Shown: one piece after another, positions 42,752-52,416 of the stretch
Position numbering within the stretch: the stretch's first letter is position 1
How the letters are laid out: every line of letters starts with the position of its first letter
Assembly (NCBI GenBank): GCA_023957335.1
Contig: JAMLHC010000003.1
Span: 372,001 to 436,000 of the forward strand
Length of the DNA: 64,000 nucleotides
Reading direction: 5' to 3'
Source of the DNA: Bacteroidota bacterium
Lineage (GTDB): Bacteria; Bacteroidota; Bacteroidia; NS11-12g; UBA955
The notes under the pieces: generated by a model
What the model saw: the letters and a program-made list of their open reading frames with translations, nothing else
The model's database searches: none
What the model was told of the DNA's origin: nothing
Program-made: the position numbers and the translations under genes

Positions 42752-43651
42752 ATGAAAATGACCTATTCGCAACATAGCCTAAGCGATTATTGTCGGTTAT
42801 TTGGTGTTTCCAGGCAATCGTTCTATCAGCATTTTAGAACAAAAGAACATAAAAGTTTCCACAACGAAATGATTCTACAACAAGTCAAAATGATTCGGGA
42901 AGAACATCCACGATTGGGTACCAGAAAACTCATGGTTTTGCTGTACCCTTTCCTCCATGAACATCAAATTACATTAGGCAGAGATGCTCTGTTTGACCTT
43001 CTGGGGCATCACAAAATGCTTGTTAAAAAACGAAAAAGACAGGTACAAACAACCTTTTCTAAACACTGGATGCGCAAGTGGCCCAACCTTGTAAAAAACT
43101 ATGAGGCAGACACCATAAACCACCTTTGGGTTAGTGACATCACTTATTGGAAATCCGGCAACCACACCTTTTACATTAGTTTGATAACCGATGTGCGTTC
43201 ACGTAAAATCATCGGATACAGCCTGGATAATAACCTAAAAGCTCAATCAAGTCTGGAAGCCTTAAATATGGCTATCTGCTACAAACCCCATCAAACCGCC
43301 CACATCATCCATCACTCAGACAGAGGCTCTCAATACTGCTCTGCCGAATATGTAGCCAAGCTCCTAGAAAACAACATCAAAATAAGCATGACCGAGTCAG
43401 GCGAACCCACAGACAATGCCTACGCTGAAAGAGTAAATGGAATTTTAAAAGAAGAATACCTTTACCAATACAACCCTAAAAACATGGCTCAAGCTAAAGC
43501 TATTTTGGCTCAAACTATTCAACTTTACAACCAAAAAAGACCTCATTTGAGTTTAGAAAATCAAACCCCAAACCATGTTTTTAAAACCCATACACGAAAG
43601 TTTAATAGACTTTGGAAATCCTATCAAAAAACTAATTTTGTAAACCCATGA
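42752..43651 (+). CDS. IS3-family transposase OrfB (DDE integrase)
   Basis: A 299-residue catalytic subunit: HTH_21 region HPRLGTRKLMVLLYPFL, then the rve core with Asp in HLWVSDITYWKSG, Asp in IIHHSDRGSQYCS and Glu in NAYAERVNGILKEEYL, and the terminal YNQKRPHLSLENQTPNHVF. Complete and apparently intact. Confidence 0.95.
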   Translation: MKMTYSQHSLSDYCRLFGVSRQSFYQHFRTKEHKSFHNEMILQQVKMIREEHPRLGTRKLMVLLYPFLHEHQITLGRDALFDLLGHHKMLVKKRKRQVQTTFSKHWMRKWPNLVKNYEADTINHLWVSDITYWKSGNHTFYISLITDVRSRKIIGYSLDNNLKAQSSLEALNMAICYKPHQTAHIIHHSDRGSQYCSAEYVAKLLENNIKISMTESGEPTDNAYAERVNGILKEEYLYQYNPKNMAQAKAILAQTIQLYNQKRPHLSLENQTPNHVFKTHTRKFNRLWKSYQKTNFVNP

Positions 43652-43706
43652 CAGGATGTAAATATTATTGTAAACTTGTATCAGGATTTAGCAACACAAA
43701 CTGTAA

Positions 43707-44819
43707 ACTTTTTTTAGGACGAGACAGTGTCCAAATCTGTCTATTACAGATTTAACAGGCATTGAAGCGTTTACGTCCTTAACAACATTATATTGTTTCC
43801 AAAATCAATTAACCTCATTGGATGTTTCTGCGAATACCGCATTAACCGTCTTGCATTGCTACACCAATACGTTAACAAGTTTAAATGTTTCTGCAAATAC
43901 GAATTTAACTGTGTTATGGTGTTTTTCTAACACATTAACCGCATTAAATGTTTCTGCAAATACAGCTTTGATTTCACTCAGATGCGGTAATAATAACTTA
44001 TCGGCTTTGGATGTTTCTGCGAATACTGCTTTGACTGAGTTACTTTGTAACGAAAACAACTTAACAGCTATAGATGTTTCTAAAAATATTGCATTAACTA
44101 ACTTCGATTGCGGAAGTAATAACTTAACTGTTTTGGATGTTTCTGCAAATACAGCATTAACTTACTTAAAATGTAGCTATACTGTCTTAACTGTTTTGGA
44201 TTTAAGTGGTAATATTGCTTTGCAATATTTAACTTGTGATGGTTGTATTATGACTACTCTGAATCTATCTTCAAACGCAGCTTTGATTAATTTACATTGT
44301 TTCAGTAGTAAATTTACCACCTTGGATCTTTCTGCGAATACAAATCTTACTCATTTGGACTGTAGAAATAGTAAATTATCTAGTTTAAATCTTAAAAATG
44401 GAAACAATACCAAATTCATATCTCTCCATGCTACTAGTAATCCCAATCTTACCTGCATTCAGGTAGATGATGCAGCATACAGCACTACAAACTGGACAGG
44501 GGCTAATTTTAAATTTGATGCAACAGCAAGTTTCAGTGAAAACTGTGGGGGGACAACAAGTATTAATGAGAATAAAACAGTTTTAGCTTCTTCCATCTAC
44601 CCCAACCCAAGTAATGGCACGTTTACTATCTCTTTGGACAAAAACTACAGCCAAGCAAGCATGCAAGTAGTGGATGTTCTGGGTAAAGTGGTGCTTTCGA
44701 CTACGCTCAATCACCAAATAAATACTATTGAAATGAATAATGCTCCAAAAGGCGTTTACTTTGTGAAGTTGCTTACTTCAGAAGGTGCACAAAGCATTAC
44801 GAAAGTGGTGGTAGAATAA
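43707..44819 (+). pseudogene. Leucine-rich-repeat T9SS surface protein, 5' end removed by IS3
   Basis: From the IS edge the frame reads ITDLTGIEAFTSLTTLYCFQNQLTSLDVSANTALTVL and continues in repeats of about 21 residues, then a T9SS type A domain (SIYPNPSNGTFTISL ... GVYFVKLLTSEGAQ). No ATG precedes the repeats; the first start-like codon is TTG 43818 inside them, so the signal peptide and N-terminus are lost. Intact relatives are secreted surface proteins with an N-terminal signal. A fusion transcript from the IS is possible, but export is unlikely. Confidence 0.85.
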
Positions 44820-44849
44820 ATTTTAATGAATATTCATTTTTTTGAAAAT

Positions 44850-44880
44850 AACTCCGGTAGTATTATCGGAGTTTTTTTTA
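44850..44880 (+). terminator. Rho-independent terminator
   Basis: AACTCCG and CGGAGTT pair around a 10-nt loop and are followed by about eight T, just after the leucine-rich-repeat gene. Confidence 0.9.
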
Positions 44881-45087
44881 ACCTTTATTAATTCTAAACA
44901 CTCATCGCCTCTTGCTCCTGACACCAAAGTTTCATGATGTTTTAAAATCATCACAAAAAGTACCTCAACATCATACTATGCATTATTTATAGCAATGCTA
45001 ATCATGAGTGTCATGTAAGGGCATAGCAATCAGTTTTCATACTTCAAAATCTCCTAAATTCGCGAGCCCTAAGACTAACAGATTATT

Positions 45088-46836
45088 ATGTTCAGAACAC
45101 ACACTTGCGGAGCATTGAGATTAGCTGATATTAACAAAGAGGTTACACTCAGCGGCTGGGTAGCTAATTCCAGAGATTTTGGTTCGCTTACTTTTGTCAA
45201 TTTACGCGATAGATATGGTATTACACAGCTTGCTTTTAATGAAGAGATAAACAATAATTTGTTATTACAGGCACGCACACTCGGACGTGAATTTGTGGTT
45301 CAGATTAAAGGCAAAGTAGCAGAAAGAAGCAATAAAAATCCCAAAATTCCAACCGGGGAGATTGAGATTATTGTAAGCGATATCAAGGTATTAAATGTAT
45401 CAAAAACTCCTCCTTTCACGATTGAAGAAAACACAGATGGAGGAGAAGATTTGCGAATGCAATATCGCTATCTGGATTTGAGAAGAGAATCGGTGAGAAA
45501 AAAACTTGAACTCAGACACCGTGTGGCTCAATACACACGAGAGTATTTGTCAAGGGCTGATTTTTTGGAGGTTGAAACCCCCGTTTTGATTAAATCCACA
45601 CCCGAAGGTGCGAGAGACTTTGTGGTTCCCAGCAGAATAAATGAAGGTGAGTTTTATGCTCTGCCACAATCTCCTCAGACCTTCAAACAATTGTTGATGG
45701 TGGCTGGGTTTGATAAATATTTTCAAATAGTCAAATGTTTTAGAGATGAAGATTTAAGAGCAGATAGACAGCCCGAATTTACTCAGATAGATTGCGAAAT
45801 GTCCTTTGTAGAACGCGAAGATGTATTGCAGACTTTTGAAGGATTAGTGAAGTATCTTTTCAAACAGGAAAAAGGCATTGAAATCACTCAAATTCCCAGA
45901 ATGTCTTATGCTGACGCTATGAAAAACTATGGTTCGGACAAGCCGGACACGCGGTTTAGCATGACATTTAATTATTTGGATAATATTGCCAAAGGAAAGG
46001 GGTTTGGCATTTTCGACAATGCAAAAAGCATCATTGCAATTTGTGCTAAAGGTGCGGCAAACTATACCCGCAAACAAATTGACGAACTTACGGATTATGT
46101 AAAACGACCTCAGATAGGTGCTAAAGGATTGATTTGGTGTCGCTTTGGCGAAGATGGTCTGAAATCCTCAGTGGACAAGTTCTTTAGCACGGAAGATTTG
46201 CAAAAATGGGCGGACGTATGCGGAGCAAGCCAAGGCGATTTGATGCTAGTATTGAGCGGAGATACCATTGCAACACAAAAACAAATGAATGAGTTACGTC
46301 TGTATTTGGCTACACAACTCGGATTAAGAGACAATACAGTGTATAGCCCTTTGTGGGTAATAGACTTCCCCTTACTCGAATGGAATGAAGATGCACAAAG
46401 ATTTTTTGCCATGCACCACCCATTTACTGCGCCTAATCCTGAGGATATGGCAAAATTAGACTCTGCCCCGGCAAGTGTAAACGCCAATGCGTATGACCTT
46501 GTCATTAACGGAGTTGAAGTGGGTGGAGGTTCTGTGCGAATCTTTGACAAAGAACTCCAGTCAAAGATGTTCAAAATTCTTGGTTTTACTCCGGAAGAAG
46601 CCCAAAAACAGTTTGGATTTTTGATGAATGCTTTTGACTATGGTGCACCGCCCCACGCGGGTATTGCTTTTGGATTTGACAGACTGTGCTCCCTCTTTGG
46701 CGGCTCCGATTCAATCAGAGACTTTATTGCTTTCCCTAAGAATAACAAGGGTAGAGATGTGATGATTGATGCTCCTTCTTCTATCTCTCAAGAACAGTTG
46801 AAAGAACTTAATCTTCATATTGCTGAATCTAAATAA
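45088..46836 (+). CDS. aspS: Aspartate--tRNA ligase
   Basis: A 582-residue class IIb synthetase: N-terminal OB anticodon domain ([26 protein letters not shown]), motif 2 [18 protein letters not shown], a GAD insertion domain, the DFPLLEW block and motif 3 [15 protein letters not shown]. Normal bacterial length. A stand-alone gene between the cassette region and the LutB-like/panC operon. Confidence 0.98.
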   Translation: MFRTHTCGALRLADINKEVTLSGWVANSRDFGSLTFVNLRDRYGITQLAFNEEINNNLLLQARTLGREFVVQIKGKVAERSNKNPKIPTGEIEIIVSDIKVLNVSKTPPFTIEENTDGGEDLRMQYRYLDLRRESVRKKLELRHRVAQYTREYLSRADFLEVETPVLIKSTPEGARDFVVPSRINEGEFYALPQSPQTFKQLLMVAGFDKYFQIVKCFRDEDLRADRQPEFTQIDCEMSFVEREDVLQTFEGLVKYLFKQEKGIEITQIPRMSYADAMKNYGSDKPDTRFSMTFNYLDNIAKGKGFGIFDNAKSIIAICAKGAANYTRKQIDELTDYVKRPQIGAKGLIWCRFGEDGLKSSVDKFFSTEDLQKWADVCGASQGDLMLVLSGDTIATQKQMNELRLYLATQLGLRDNTVYSPLWVIDFPLLEWNEDAQRFFAMHHPFTAPNPEDMAKLDSAPASVNANAYDLVINGVEVGGGSVRIFDKELQSKMFKILGFTPEEAQKQFGFLMNAFDYGAPPHAGIAFGFDRLCSLFGGSDSIRDFIAFPKNNKGRDVMIDAPSSISQEQLKELNLHIAESK

Positions 46837-46940
46837 GAAGCTCTATATTGACTCTTATGTAGTTTGATACTCACAGACAACGGAAGTATGCGCTTGTGAG
46901 TTTTAGAGTTGCTCTCACAAAACCGAGTGAACAAATTCAA

Positions 46941-48080
46941 TTAAATCTTTCTCTTATTATAGGTATATTGCTCAATAAAAGACTTTTCAGTATTGTTTTT
47001 GGGTTTGAAATTAGGGGGCATTATTTTGTCTTGCAGAAATGACACAAATTTTCTAACCGGCATTTTTGTTTTAGGTTCTAAAAAAGATTTGACATAATTC
47101 TTTTTAGAGAGTTTTCTAAAGAAATTGGATTTTTTGCTATCAGCAAATGCAATTCGAGAACGAATATAATAATCAAACATATCCAGTTTGATTGGTAAAA
47201 ATTCAGATAAGCGATTGTATCCGTTATGTGTAAAAAGAAATCTTTTGTTTCGATTACTCCCATTCATCAATGGGTCTGTAATATAGAACTGAAAAGGGTG
47301 AGCAACCGGTGTGTTTGCAATTGGCTTCCAAAGTATCCTCGCCACTTCTTTGGGTAATTCAAAATTCAGTAAAGGGAAAAACTTTCTATCAAGGTTTTTT
47401 TCAAGTAAATTGGTTCTGCCATGGTCAACCAAGAGTAAATGAACTTGTTGTGTAAAACGATTATCAGGTTTGCCTGCTTTTAAAAGCATTTCCATAGGAT
47501 AACCAAACTGACCTATTTCATAGGTGCTAAAAAGGTTTTTTGCAAGTTCAAGTTCAACACCATTATGAACCAAGCTTTCAACCCCGGCAAGAAATAACAA
47601 GGTTTTTGCATTGTTTACTGCTTCAAACTCCTTGCGACTATTTGTGCAGTAATAGATATGACCTGAATTTAACACAAGAAACTTGGCATGTACTATCAAA
47701 AAATCAGGAGTCTGTCCTTTGTGTGAATTTTGAAACTCCTCCAGAGACGGGACGTTACAAGCCGAACTAATCTCAACTTCATCAGAAATCTTGGATGGCG
47801 CATAAGCCACTCTTGCATTAGTAGTTAATAAATTCTTAATAATATTAACAGAATCGGCAGTTTCGTATCCCCATAAAACATTGCCTCCGGTTCTTTTAAC
47901 AGCATTTTCAAATTCGAGTATATTTTTATCTAACTCTTCTGTGGTTTTCCATCTGTAAAAAAGTAGGCGCTTCCTTGCAAGCTCAGCGTCTTCAAAGTAG
48001 CTCAAAGCATGTTTAAATCTTGAGATAAATTCCTCAAAAGTTAATTCTTCATCAGTCAATATTTCAGATGGCAAACGCAA
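46941..48080 (-). CDS. LutB-like LUD-domain protein lacking iron-sulphur motifs
   Basis: A 379-residue protein. The middle resembles a LUD domain of the LutB type: GGNVLWGYETADSVNIIKNLL, PDFLIVHAKFLVLNSGHIYY and KTLLFLAGVESLVHN. The ferredoxin-type CxxCxxC clusters that follow in true LutB are absent; only isolated cysteines remain. The C-terminal 130 residues are basic and lysine-rich. It sits 1 bp downstream of panC in the same operon. A role in lactate oxidation is doubtful. Confidence 0.6.
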   Translation of the reverse strand: MRLPSEILTDEELTFEEFISRFKHALSYFEDAELARKRLLFYRWKTTEELDKNILEFENAVKRTGGNVLWGYETADSVNIIKNLLTTNARVAYAPSKISDEVEISSACNVPSLEEFQNSHKGQTPDFLIVHAKFLVLNSGHIYYCTNSRKEFEAVNNAKTLLFLAGVESLVHNGVELELAKNLFSTYEIGQFGYPMEMLLKAGKPDNRFTQQVHLLLVDHGRTNLLEKNLDRKFFPLLNFELPKEVARILWKPIANTPVAHPFQFYITDPLMNGSNRNKRFLFTHNGYNRLSEFLPIKLDMFDYYIRSRIAFADSKKSNFFRKLSKKNYVKSFLEPKTKMPVRKFVSFLQDKIMPPNFKPKNNTEKSFIEQYTYNKRKI

Positions 48081-48081
48081 A

Positions 48082-48918
48082 TCAGTTCAAAAAAAGGTTG
48101 TCAATCAGTCTCACAGACTCAATATACACGGCAGCTAAGATAATATACTTTTTGTTCTTTTCCCATATTATTGGATTGCGCAGAGTTTCGGCTTCTACTA
48201 TTTCAAGATATTCAACTTCCAATCCTTGTTTTTTGAATTCAGCTTTTCCTTTTTCAATAATATTCAGAGGCGATTCTGCCGGATAAAGAGACCTGCAATA
48301 GATTAATTTTCGATATATCTCCGCGGCTTCCTTTTTGCCTTCAAGGCTCAATCGCTGATTGCGAGAACTCATAGCCAACCCGGATGCTTCGCGCATAGTA
48401 GGCTCAAAAAATAATTGTATATCAGAGAAATATGTATCAACTAATCTTTTTACAACCAAACATTGCTGATAATCTTTCAACCCAAAAAATGCCTTTTGAG
48501 GATTTATCAGAGAAAACAGTCTATGCAACACCTGAACAACACCCTGAAAGTGCCCTTTCCTCATTTTGCCTTCCATGACCGATTCCAAATCCTTAATGTC
48601 TAATTCAATATTGGGAACTCCTTGAGGGTAAATATCATCAACAGAAGGTGCAAAAAGCAGGTTACATCCGGAATTTTCCAGTAGTGCAATATCTCCTTCT
48701 ATATTTCTCGGATATTTTTCTAAATCTATGGGGTTGTTAAATTGAAGTGGATTGACAAAGAGTGATACCACAACATAATCTGTTTGGCTACTTGCAGCCT
48801 TGACCAAAGATAAATGCCCCGGGTGCAATGCCCCCATAGTGGGAACAAAACCTATATTGACCTCTTTATTTTGGGTCATAAATTGTGCTAACTCGTTGAT
48901 GTTCTTAGCAATTTTCAA
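48082..48918 (-). CDS. panC: Pantoate--beta-alanine ligase
   Basis: A 278-residue protein with the HIGH-type motif GFVPTMGALHPGHLSLV, VSLFVNPLQFNNPIDLEKYPR, FGLKDYQQCLVVKRL and SSRNQRLS. It joins pantoate and beta-alanine for coenzyme A. It is transcribed divergently from the glycogen-synthase-like gene, a gene order found in many Bacteroidota. Confidence 0.97.
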   Translation of the reverse strand: MKIAKNINELAQFMTQNKEVNIGFVPTMGALHPGHLSLVKAASSQTDYVVVSLFVNPLQFNNPIDLEKYPRNIEGDIALLENSGCNLLFAPSVDDIYPQGVPNIELDIKDLESVMEGKMRKGHFQGVVQVLHRLFSLINPQKAFFGLKDYQQCLVVKRLVDTYFSDIQLFFEPTMREASGLAMSSRNQRLSLEGKKEAAEIYRKLIYCRSLYPAESPLNIIEKGKAEFKKQGLEVEYLEIVEAETLRNPIIWEKNKKYIILAAVYIESVRLIDNLFLN

Positions 48919-48967
48919 TCAGCAAGAGAAATTTAATGAGACGGCAAAGAAAACTTCTAAAAGGTAA

Positions 48968-49002
48968 TTTGGCAAATTACCGGAAAAAATATATTATCTT
49001 TG
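48968..49002 (+). promoter_or_regulatory. Promoter of the glycogen-synthase-like operon
   Basis: TTTG (48968-48971) and TATCTTTG (48995-49002) are 23 nt apart and lie about 30 bp before ATG 49034, in the divergent gap with panC. Confidence 0.7.
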
Positions 49003-49033
49003 CAGTGCTTTAACAACCAACTCATAAACATAT

Positions 49034-49852
49034 ATGGCAATTACAGGAAAAAAAGTATTATTTGTATCATCGGAGATGAGCCCGTTCTTAGAAGAATCTC
49101 CGGTTTCAACTATCGCAAGACGCCTGCCACAGGCAATTCAAGAACATAATAATGAAATCAGGGTTTTAGTACCTCGTTTTGGTATTATCAATGAGAGAAG
49201 AAACCGACTGCATGAAGTTGTCAGACTTTCAGGTATTAATATTTCCATAGGAGATAATGACAACCCCTTGGTTATTAAAGTGGCTTCTATACCCGGAACA
49301 AGAATACAAGTGTATTTCCTTGACAATGAAGATTTCTTTCACCGTAAGCATTTGTATCACAATGAAAATCAAGAGTTTTTTGATGATAATGACGAAAGAA
49401 CAATCTTTTTCTGCAAAGGAGTTTTAGAAACCGTAAAAAAACTTGGCTGGGCACCGGATATTATTCATTGCCAAGGATGGATGACAAGTTTGATACCTCT
49501 TTATGTAAAAACCATCTATAAGGATGAACCGGTTTTCAAAAATGCCAAAGTAATATATTCTGTTTTCAAGGAATCAGACAATGCTTGTCTGGGAGAAGAT
49601 TTTTCGCATAAAGCAAGTCTTAACGAGCTTACAGACAAAGATCTCGAGTGTTTTGGCAAAGCCGATTTCAAGGGCATGCACATTGGTGGCATCAACTATT
49701 CCGATGCAGTTATCACTTGTTCTGACTGCTTAGATCCGGAAGTGAAAAAACATATTCAGGACAAACCTAGTTTAGCCCACCCTGCCGAAGACATCGAGCA
49801 TTACACCGACAAGTATGTCGAATTCTATAATGCTATCCTACAAAACTCTTGA
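49034..49852 (+). CDS. Glycogen/starch synthase-like protein, N-terminal half only
   Basis: A 272-residue protein matching only the first Rossmann half of GT5 glycogen synthase: KVLFVSSEMSPFLEES, EIRVLVPRFGIINERR, FFCKGVLETVKKLGWAPDIIHCQGWMTSLIPLY and GGINYSDAVITCSD. The second half with the donor-binding site is absent, as is the usual KxGGL motif near the start, so catalysis is doubtful. Half-length homologues beside panC are a recurring Bacteroidota feature. It could be regulatory. Confidence 0.82.
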   Translation: MAITGKKVLFVSSEMSPFLEESPVSTIARRLPQAIQEHNNEIRVLVPRFGIINERRNRLHEVVRLSGINISIGDNDNPLVIKVASIPGTRIQVYFLDNEDFFHRKHLYHNENQEFFDDNDERTIFFCKGVLETVKKLGWAPDIIHCQGWMTSLIPLYVKTIYKDEPVFKNAKVIYSVFKESDNACLGEDFSHKASLNELTDKDLECFGKADFKGMHIGGINYSDAVITCSDCLDPEVKKHIQDKPSLAHPAEDIEHYTDKYVEFYNAILQNS

Positions 49853-51213
49853 TTTGTCAGAACATTTTGAAACACATTATTAATAAACAATTTTTTTTAT
49901 GGGTCTGCATTTTGCAGACCTTTTTAATTGTATTCATATCCGGATGCAAAAAAAGAGATGACCTTATCTCATTAAATACCGGCACAATCGAACCTACTGA
50001 CCTTTTCTATACTGACACACTTACGGTATTAAGTTCAACAGTACGCGAAGATTCTATTCCATCGCGAATGTCAAGCAATCAGCAGCTTGCCGGTAAAATG
50101 AATGACCCGCTATTCGGCATGAGCGAATCGTCTATCTATACCCAAGTCAGACTTGCAATTCTTAACCATATTATTGACGTGGGTTCAGGAGCAGACTCAG
50201 CTTTTATTTATCTGACTTTTACCTCCGAAATTGCCTCCTACGGAAACCTGAATTCTACACAGAACCTATCGGTATATGAACTCAATGCCGATATAGATGC
50301 AGCTAAAACCTATTATTCCACTGACAGTATTACATACCTGCCTATAGAAATTGGTTCATTCTCAGGCACATTTAATTTAACAGACAGCATTCCTGTGAAA
50401 GATTCGGTTATGAGAAATACCGCACCGGGAATCAAAATTGCACTCACCAAAGACTTTGCAAACAAATTGATTAATGCGGCACCGGGTGACATTAATACTC
50501 AGACTTCTTTTGCCAACTATTTGAAAGGAATATGTATCAAGCCCACCGGAAATCCGGCTTCGGGAGAAGGAGCAGTAGTAGGGTTTAATTTCAAAGCAGC
50601 GAGCACTCAAATCCACGTTTATTATGACGGAAATAAGCATATCAACTATTCACTTGATTCTGCTGCTGTGAAGTTCTCTCAATATAAATTCTCTCAACAG
50701 CCTGCCAATATTAGCCTTCAGAAGAATAACCCTCTATTGAACTATGACACAACGTACGTTCAAGCTTTGACTGGTGCTAAAACATTTTTCCAATTTCCCA
50801 ACCTGTTCTCGCTCGCCAATAACAACAAAATTTTTATCCATAAAGCCGAACTGATTATTCCGGTATATAAAGATGCTATAAACTCAAAATACAAAGCTCC
50901 CACACGCCTGCTTCTTAACCAACCGGATGAAAAAACCAGAATTAATCTTCCAATAATTGACCTTTTCTCTTCAGAAAATACCTATGGTGGCAAATATGAC
51001 GAATCATTGGGTCAATACAAGTTTACAATTACACGGCATATTCAAGATTTATTTGACTCCTATTTGAATAACGGAGATAATTTTAATTTTGGATTATATC
51101 TTACCAACACTATCGACCTGCCGATTACGGCTGCGAGGGTTTTGATTGATTCCAGAAAAAGTAACCCGATAGAACAAAAACTCCGATTAACTATCATTTA
51201 CTCTAAACTTTGA
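49849..51213 (+). CDS. DUF4270 family lipoprotein
   Basis: A 454-residue protein with a hydrophobic leader and lipobox VFISGCKKR. The start is probably TTG 49849, overlapping the previous stop; no ATG precedes the signal region. The mature part contains the DUF4270-typical DLFYTDTLTVLSSTVREDSIPS, LAGKMNDPLFG and late GLYLTNTIDLPITAARVLIDSR. A surface lipoprotein of unknown function, regularly found next to this glycogen-synthase-like gene. Confidence 0.85.
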   Translation: MICQNILKHIINKQFFLWVCILQTFLIVFISGCKKRDDLISLNTGTIEPTDLFYTDTLTVLSSTVREDSIPSRMSSNQQLAGKMNDPLFGMSESSIYTQVRLAILNHIIDVGSGADSAFIYLTFTSEIASYGNLNSTQNLSVYELNADIDAAKTYYSTDSITYLPIEIGSFSGTFNLTDSIPVKDSVMRNTAPGIKIALTKDFANKLINAAPGDINTQTSFANYLKGICIKPTGNPASGEGAVVGFNFKAASTQIHVYYDGNKHINYSLDSAAVKFSQYKFSQQPANISLQKNNPLLNYDTTYVQALTGAKTFFQFPNLFSLANNNKIFIHKAELIIPVYKDAINSKYKAPTRLLLNQPDEKTRINLPIIDLFSSENTYGGKYDESLGQYKFTITRHIQDLFDSYLNNGDNFNFGLYLTNTIDLPITAARVLIDSRKSNPIEQKLRLTIIYSKL

Positions 51214-51222
51214 TTATTGTTC

Positions 51223-52083
51223 ATGGAAAACAACCGCAAACCTTATCAATTAGTGAGCCTCGACTGGAAACAGGAAAGAACTGTTTTTTCAGTAAAAGGC
51301 GTTGAAATCGGTGGCGACAACTTCAATGTAATTGCCGGTCCTTGTGCTGTAGAAACCGAAGATCAGATTAACACCATTGCTACTTTTCTATCCAAAAAAG
51401 GAGTTAAAATACTTAGAGGCGGAGCATACAAACCCAGAACCTCACCTTATTCCTTTCAAGGATTACGGGAAGAAGGTCTCAGATATTTGAAAGAAGCTGC
51501 CGATCGCAACAACATGGCGGTCATTACAGAAGTTATGGACACTAATTTGGTTGAAAAGGTGTATGAATATACAGACATCTTTCAGGTAGGAACCCGCAAT
51601 ATGCAGAATTTTCAGTTGCTTAAAGCACTGTCCAAAACCGACAAACCGGTAATGCTTAAAAGAGGGTGGAGTAGTACAATAGAAGAATGGTTACTTGCTG
51701 CCGAGTATTTGTTATTGGGTGGAAATCCACACGTTATCTTGTGTGAAAGAGGCATCAGAACCTTTGAAAATTCAACACGCAATACATTAGACTTAAATGC
51801 AGTAGCCTTAATAAAAACATTGTCTCACTTACCCATATTTGTTGACCCGAGCCAGGCAACCGGTGTCAGAAATATTGTTCACCCTATGAGCATTGCATCT
51901 ATGGCTGCGGGTGCTGATGGCGTGATGATTGAAATTCATAATCAGCCACAAGAAGCGCTTTCGGACGGAGACCAATCTCTTTATTTTGATCAATTTGACA
52001 AAATTCTGGAAGACTTGTATTCCTTGTCAAGCCTTGTAAACAAAAGCACTGACTATGGAAAAACAATAAAAATCCAAGGCTAA
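51223..52083 (+). CDS. aroF: 3-deoxy-7-phosphoheptulonate (DAHP) synthase, type I-beta
   Basis: A 286-residue protein from ATG 51223. Family blocks are VIAGPCAVE, LRGGAYKPRTSPYSFQG, PVMLKRGWSSTIEEWL, VILCERGIRTFE and FVDPSQATG, giving the metal and phosphoenolpyruvate ligands. It makes the first shikimate-pathway intermediate. There is no fused regulatory domain; a separate chorismate mutase domain is encoded 1.4 kb away at 53528, and in related enzymes that domain gives feedback control. Confidence 0.94.
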   Translation: MENNRKPYQLVSLDWKQERTVFSVKGVEIGGDNFNVIAGPCAVETEDQINTIATFLSKKGVKILRGGAYKPRTSPYSFQGLREEGLRYLKEAADRNNMAVITEVMDTNLVEKVYEYTDIFQVGTRNMQNFQLLKALSKTDKPVMLKRGWSSTIEEWLLAAEYLLLGGNPHVILCERGIRTFENSTRNTLDLNAVALIKTLSHLPIFVDPSQATGVRNIVHPMSIASMAAGADGVMIEIHNQPQEALSDGDQSLYFDQFDKILEDLYSLSSLVNKSTDYGKTIKIQG

Positions 52084-52167
52084 AAATATTTTTAAATCAG
52101 GGTTGCAAAGTTTTTATTCAATGTATATCTTCGCGCCCTCTTAAAGAGAAAGTTCTCATAGATAAAC

Positions 52168-52244
52168 GGTCTGGTAGTTCAGCTGGTTAGAATACGTGCC
52201 TGTCACGCACGGGGTCGCGGGTTCGAGTCCCGTCCAGACCGCCA
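52168..52244 (+). tRNA. tRNA-Asp (GTC)
   Basis: The 7-bp acceptor stem GGTCTGG/CCAGACC, anticodon loop CTGTCAC with GTC, T-loop TTCGAGT and an encoded CCA end make a complete cloverleaf. Confidence 0.97.
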
Positions 52245-52251
52245 AGTTTAA

Positions 52252-52280
52252 AGCCTTCTCTGCACAGAGAAGGCTTTTTT
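52252..52280 (+). terminator. Terminator after tRNA-Asp
   Basis: Arms AGCCTTCTC and GAGAAGGCT around a 6-nt loop are followed by six T. Confidence 0.95.
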
Positions 52281-52416
52281 ATTTATTGTACTTTTTAGTT
52301 TGGCACAAATTCTTCTTAAAAAAAATTCCACTTAATACTACCCAAGCAATGTTTTATTTACTTTTGAAAGTAGATTCAGTCAAAAGTAAAATTACTATTT
52401 ATTAATATCTATCTAA

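Larger units (their letters stand above)
42270..43726 (+). mobile_element. IS3-family insertion sequence
   Basis: Terminal inverted repeats of about 25 bp (42270-42294 and 43702-43726) begin TGTCTTGTCC and TGTCTCGTCC and both contain AAGTTTACA. The element carries orfA and orfB. I see no matching target duplication at the two flanks, consistent with a deletion next to the element after insertion. Confidence 0.88.

Noticed and set aside
46837-46940. Possible terminator or small RNA between aspS and the LutB-like gene
   Set aside because: Short GC words are present but no stem with a T tract that I could support.
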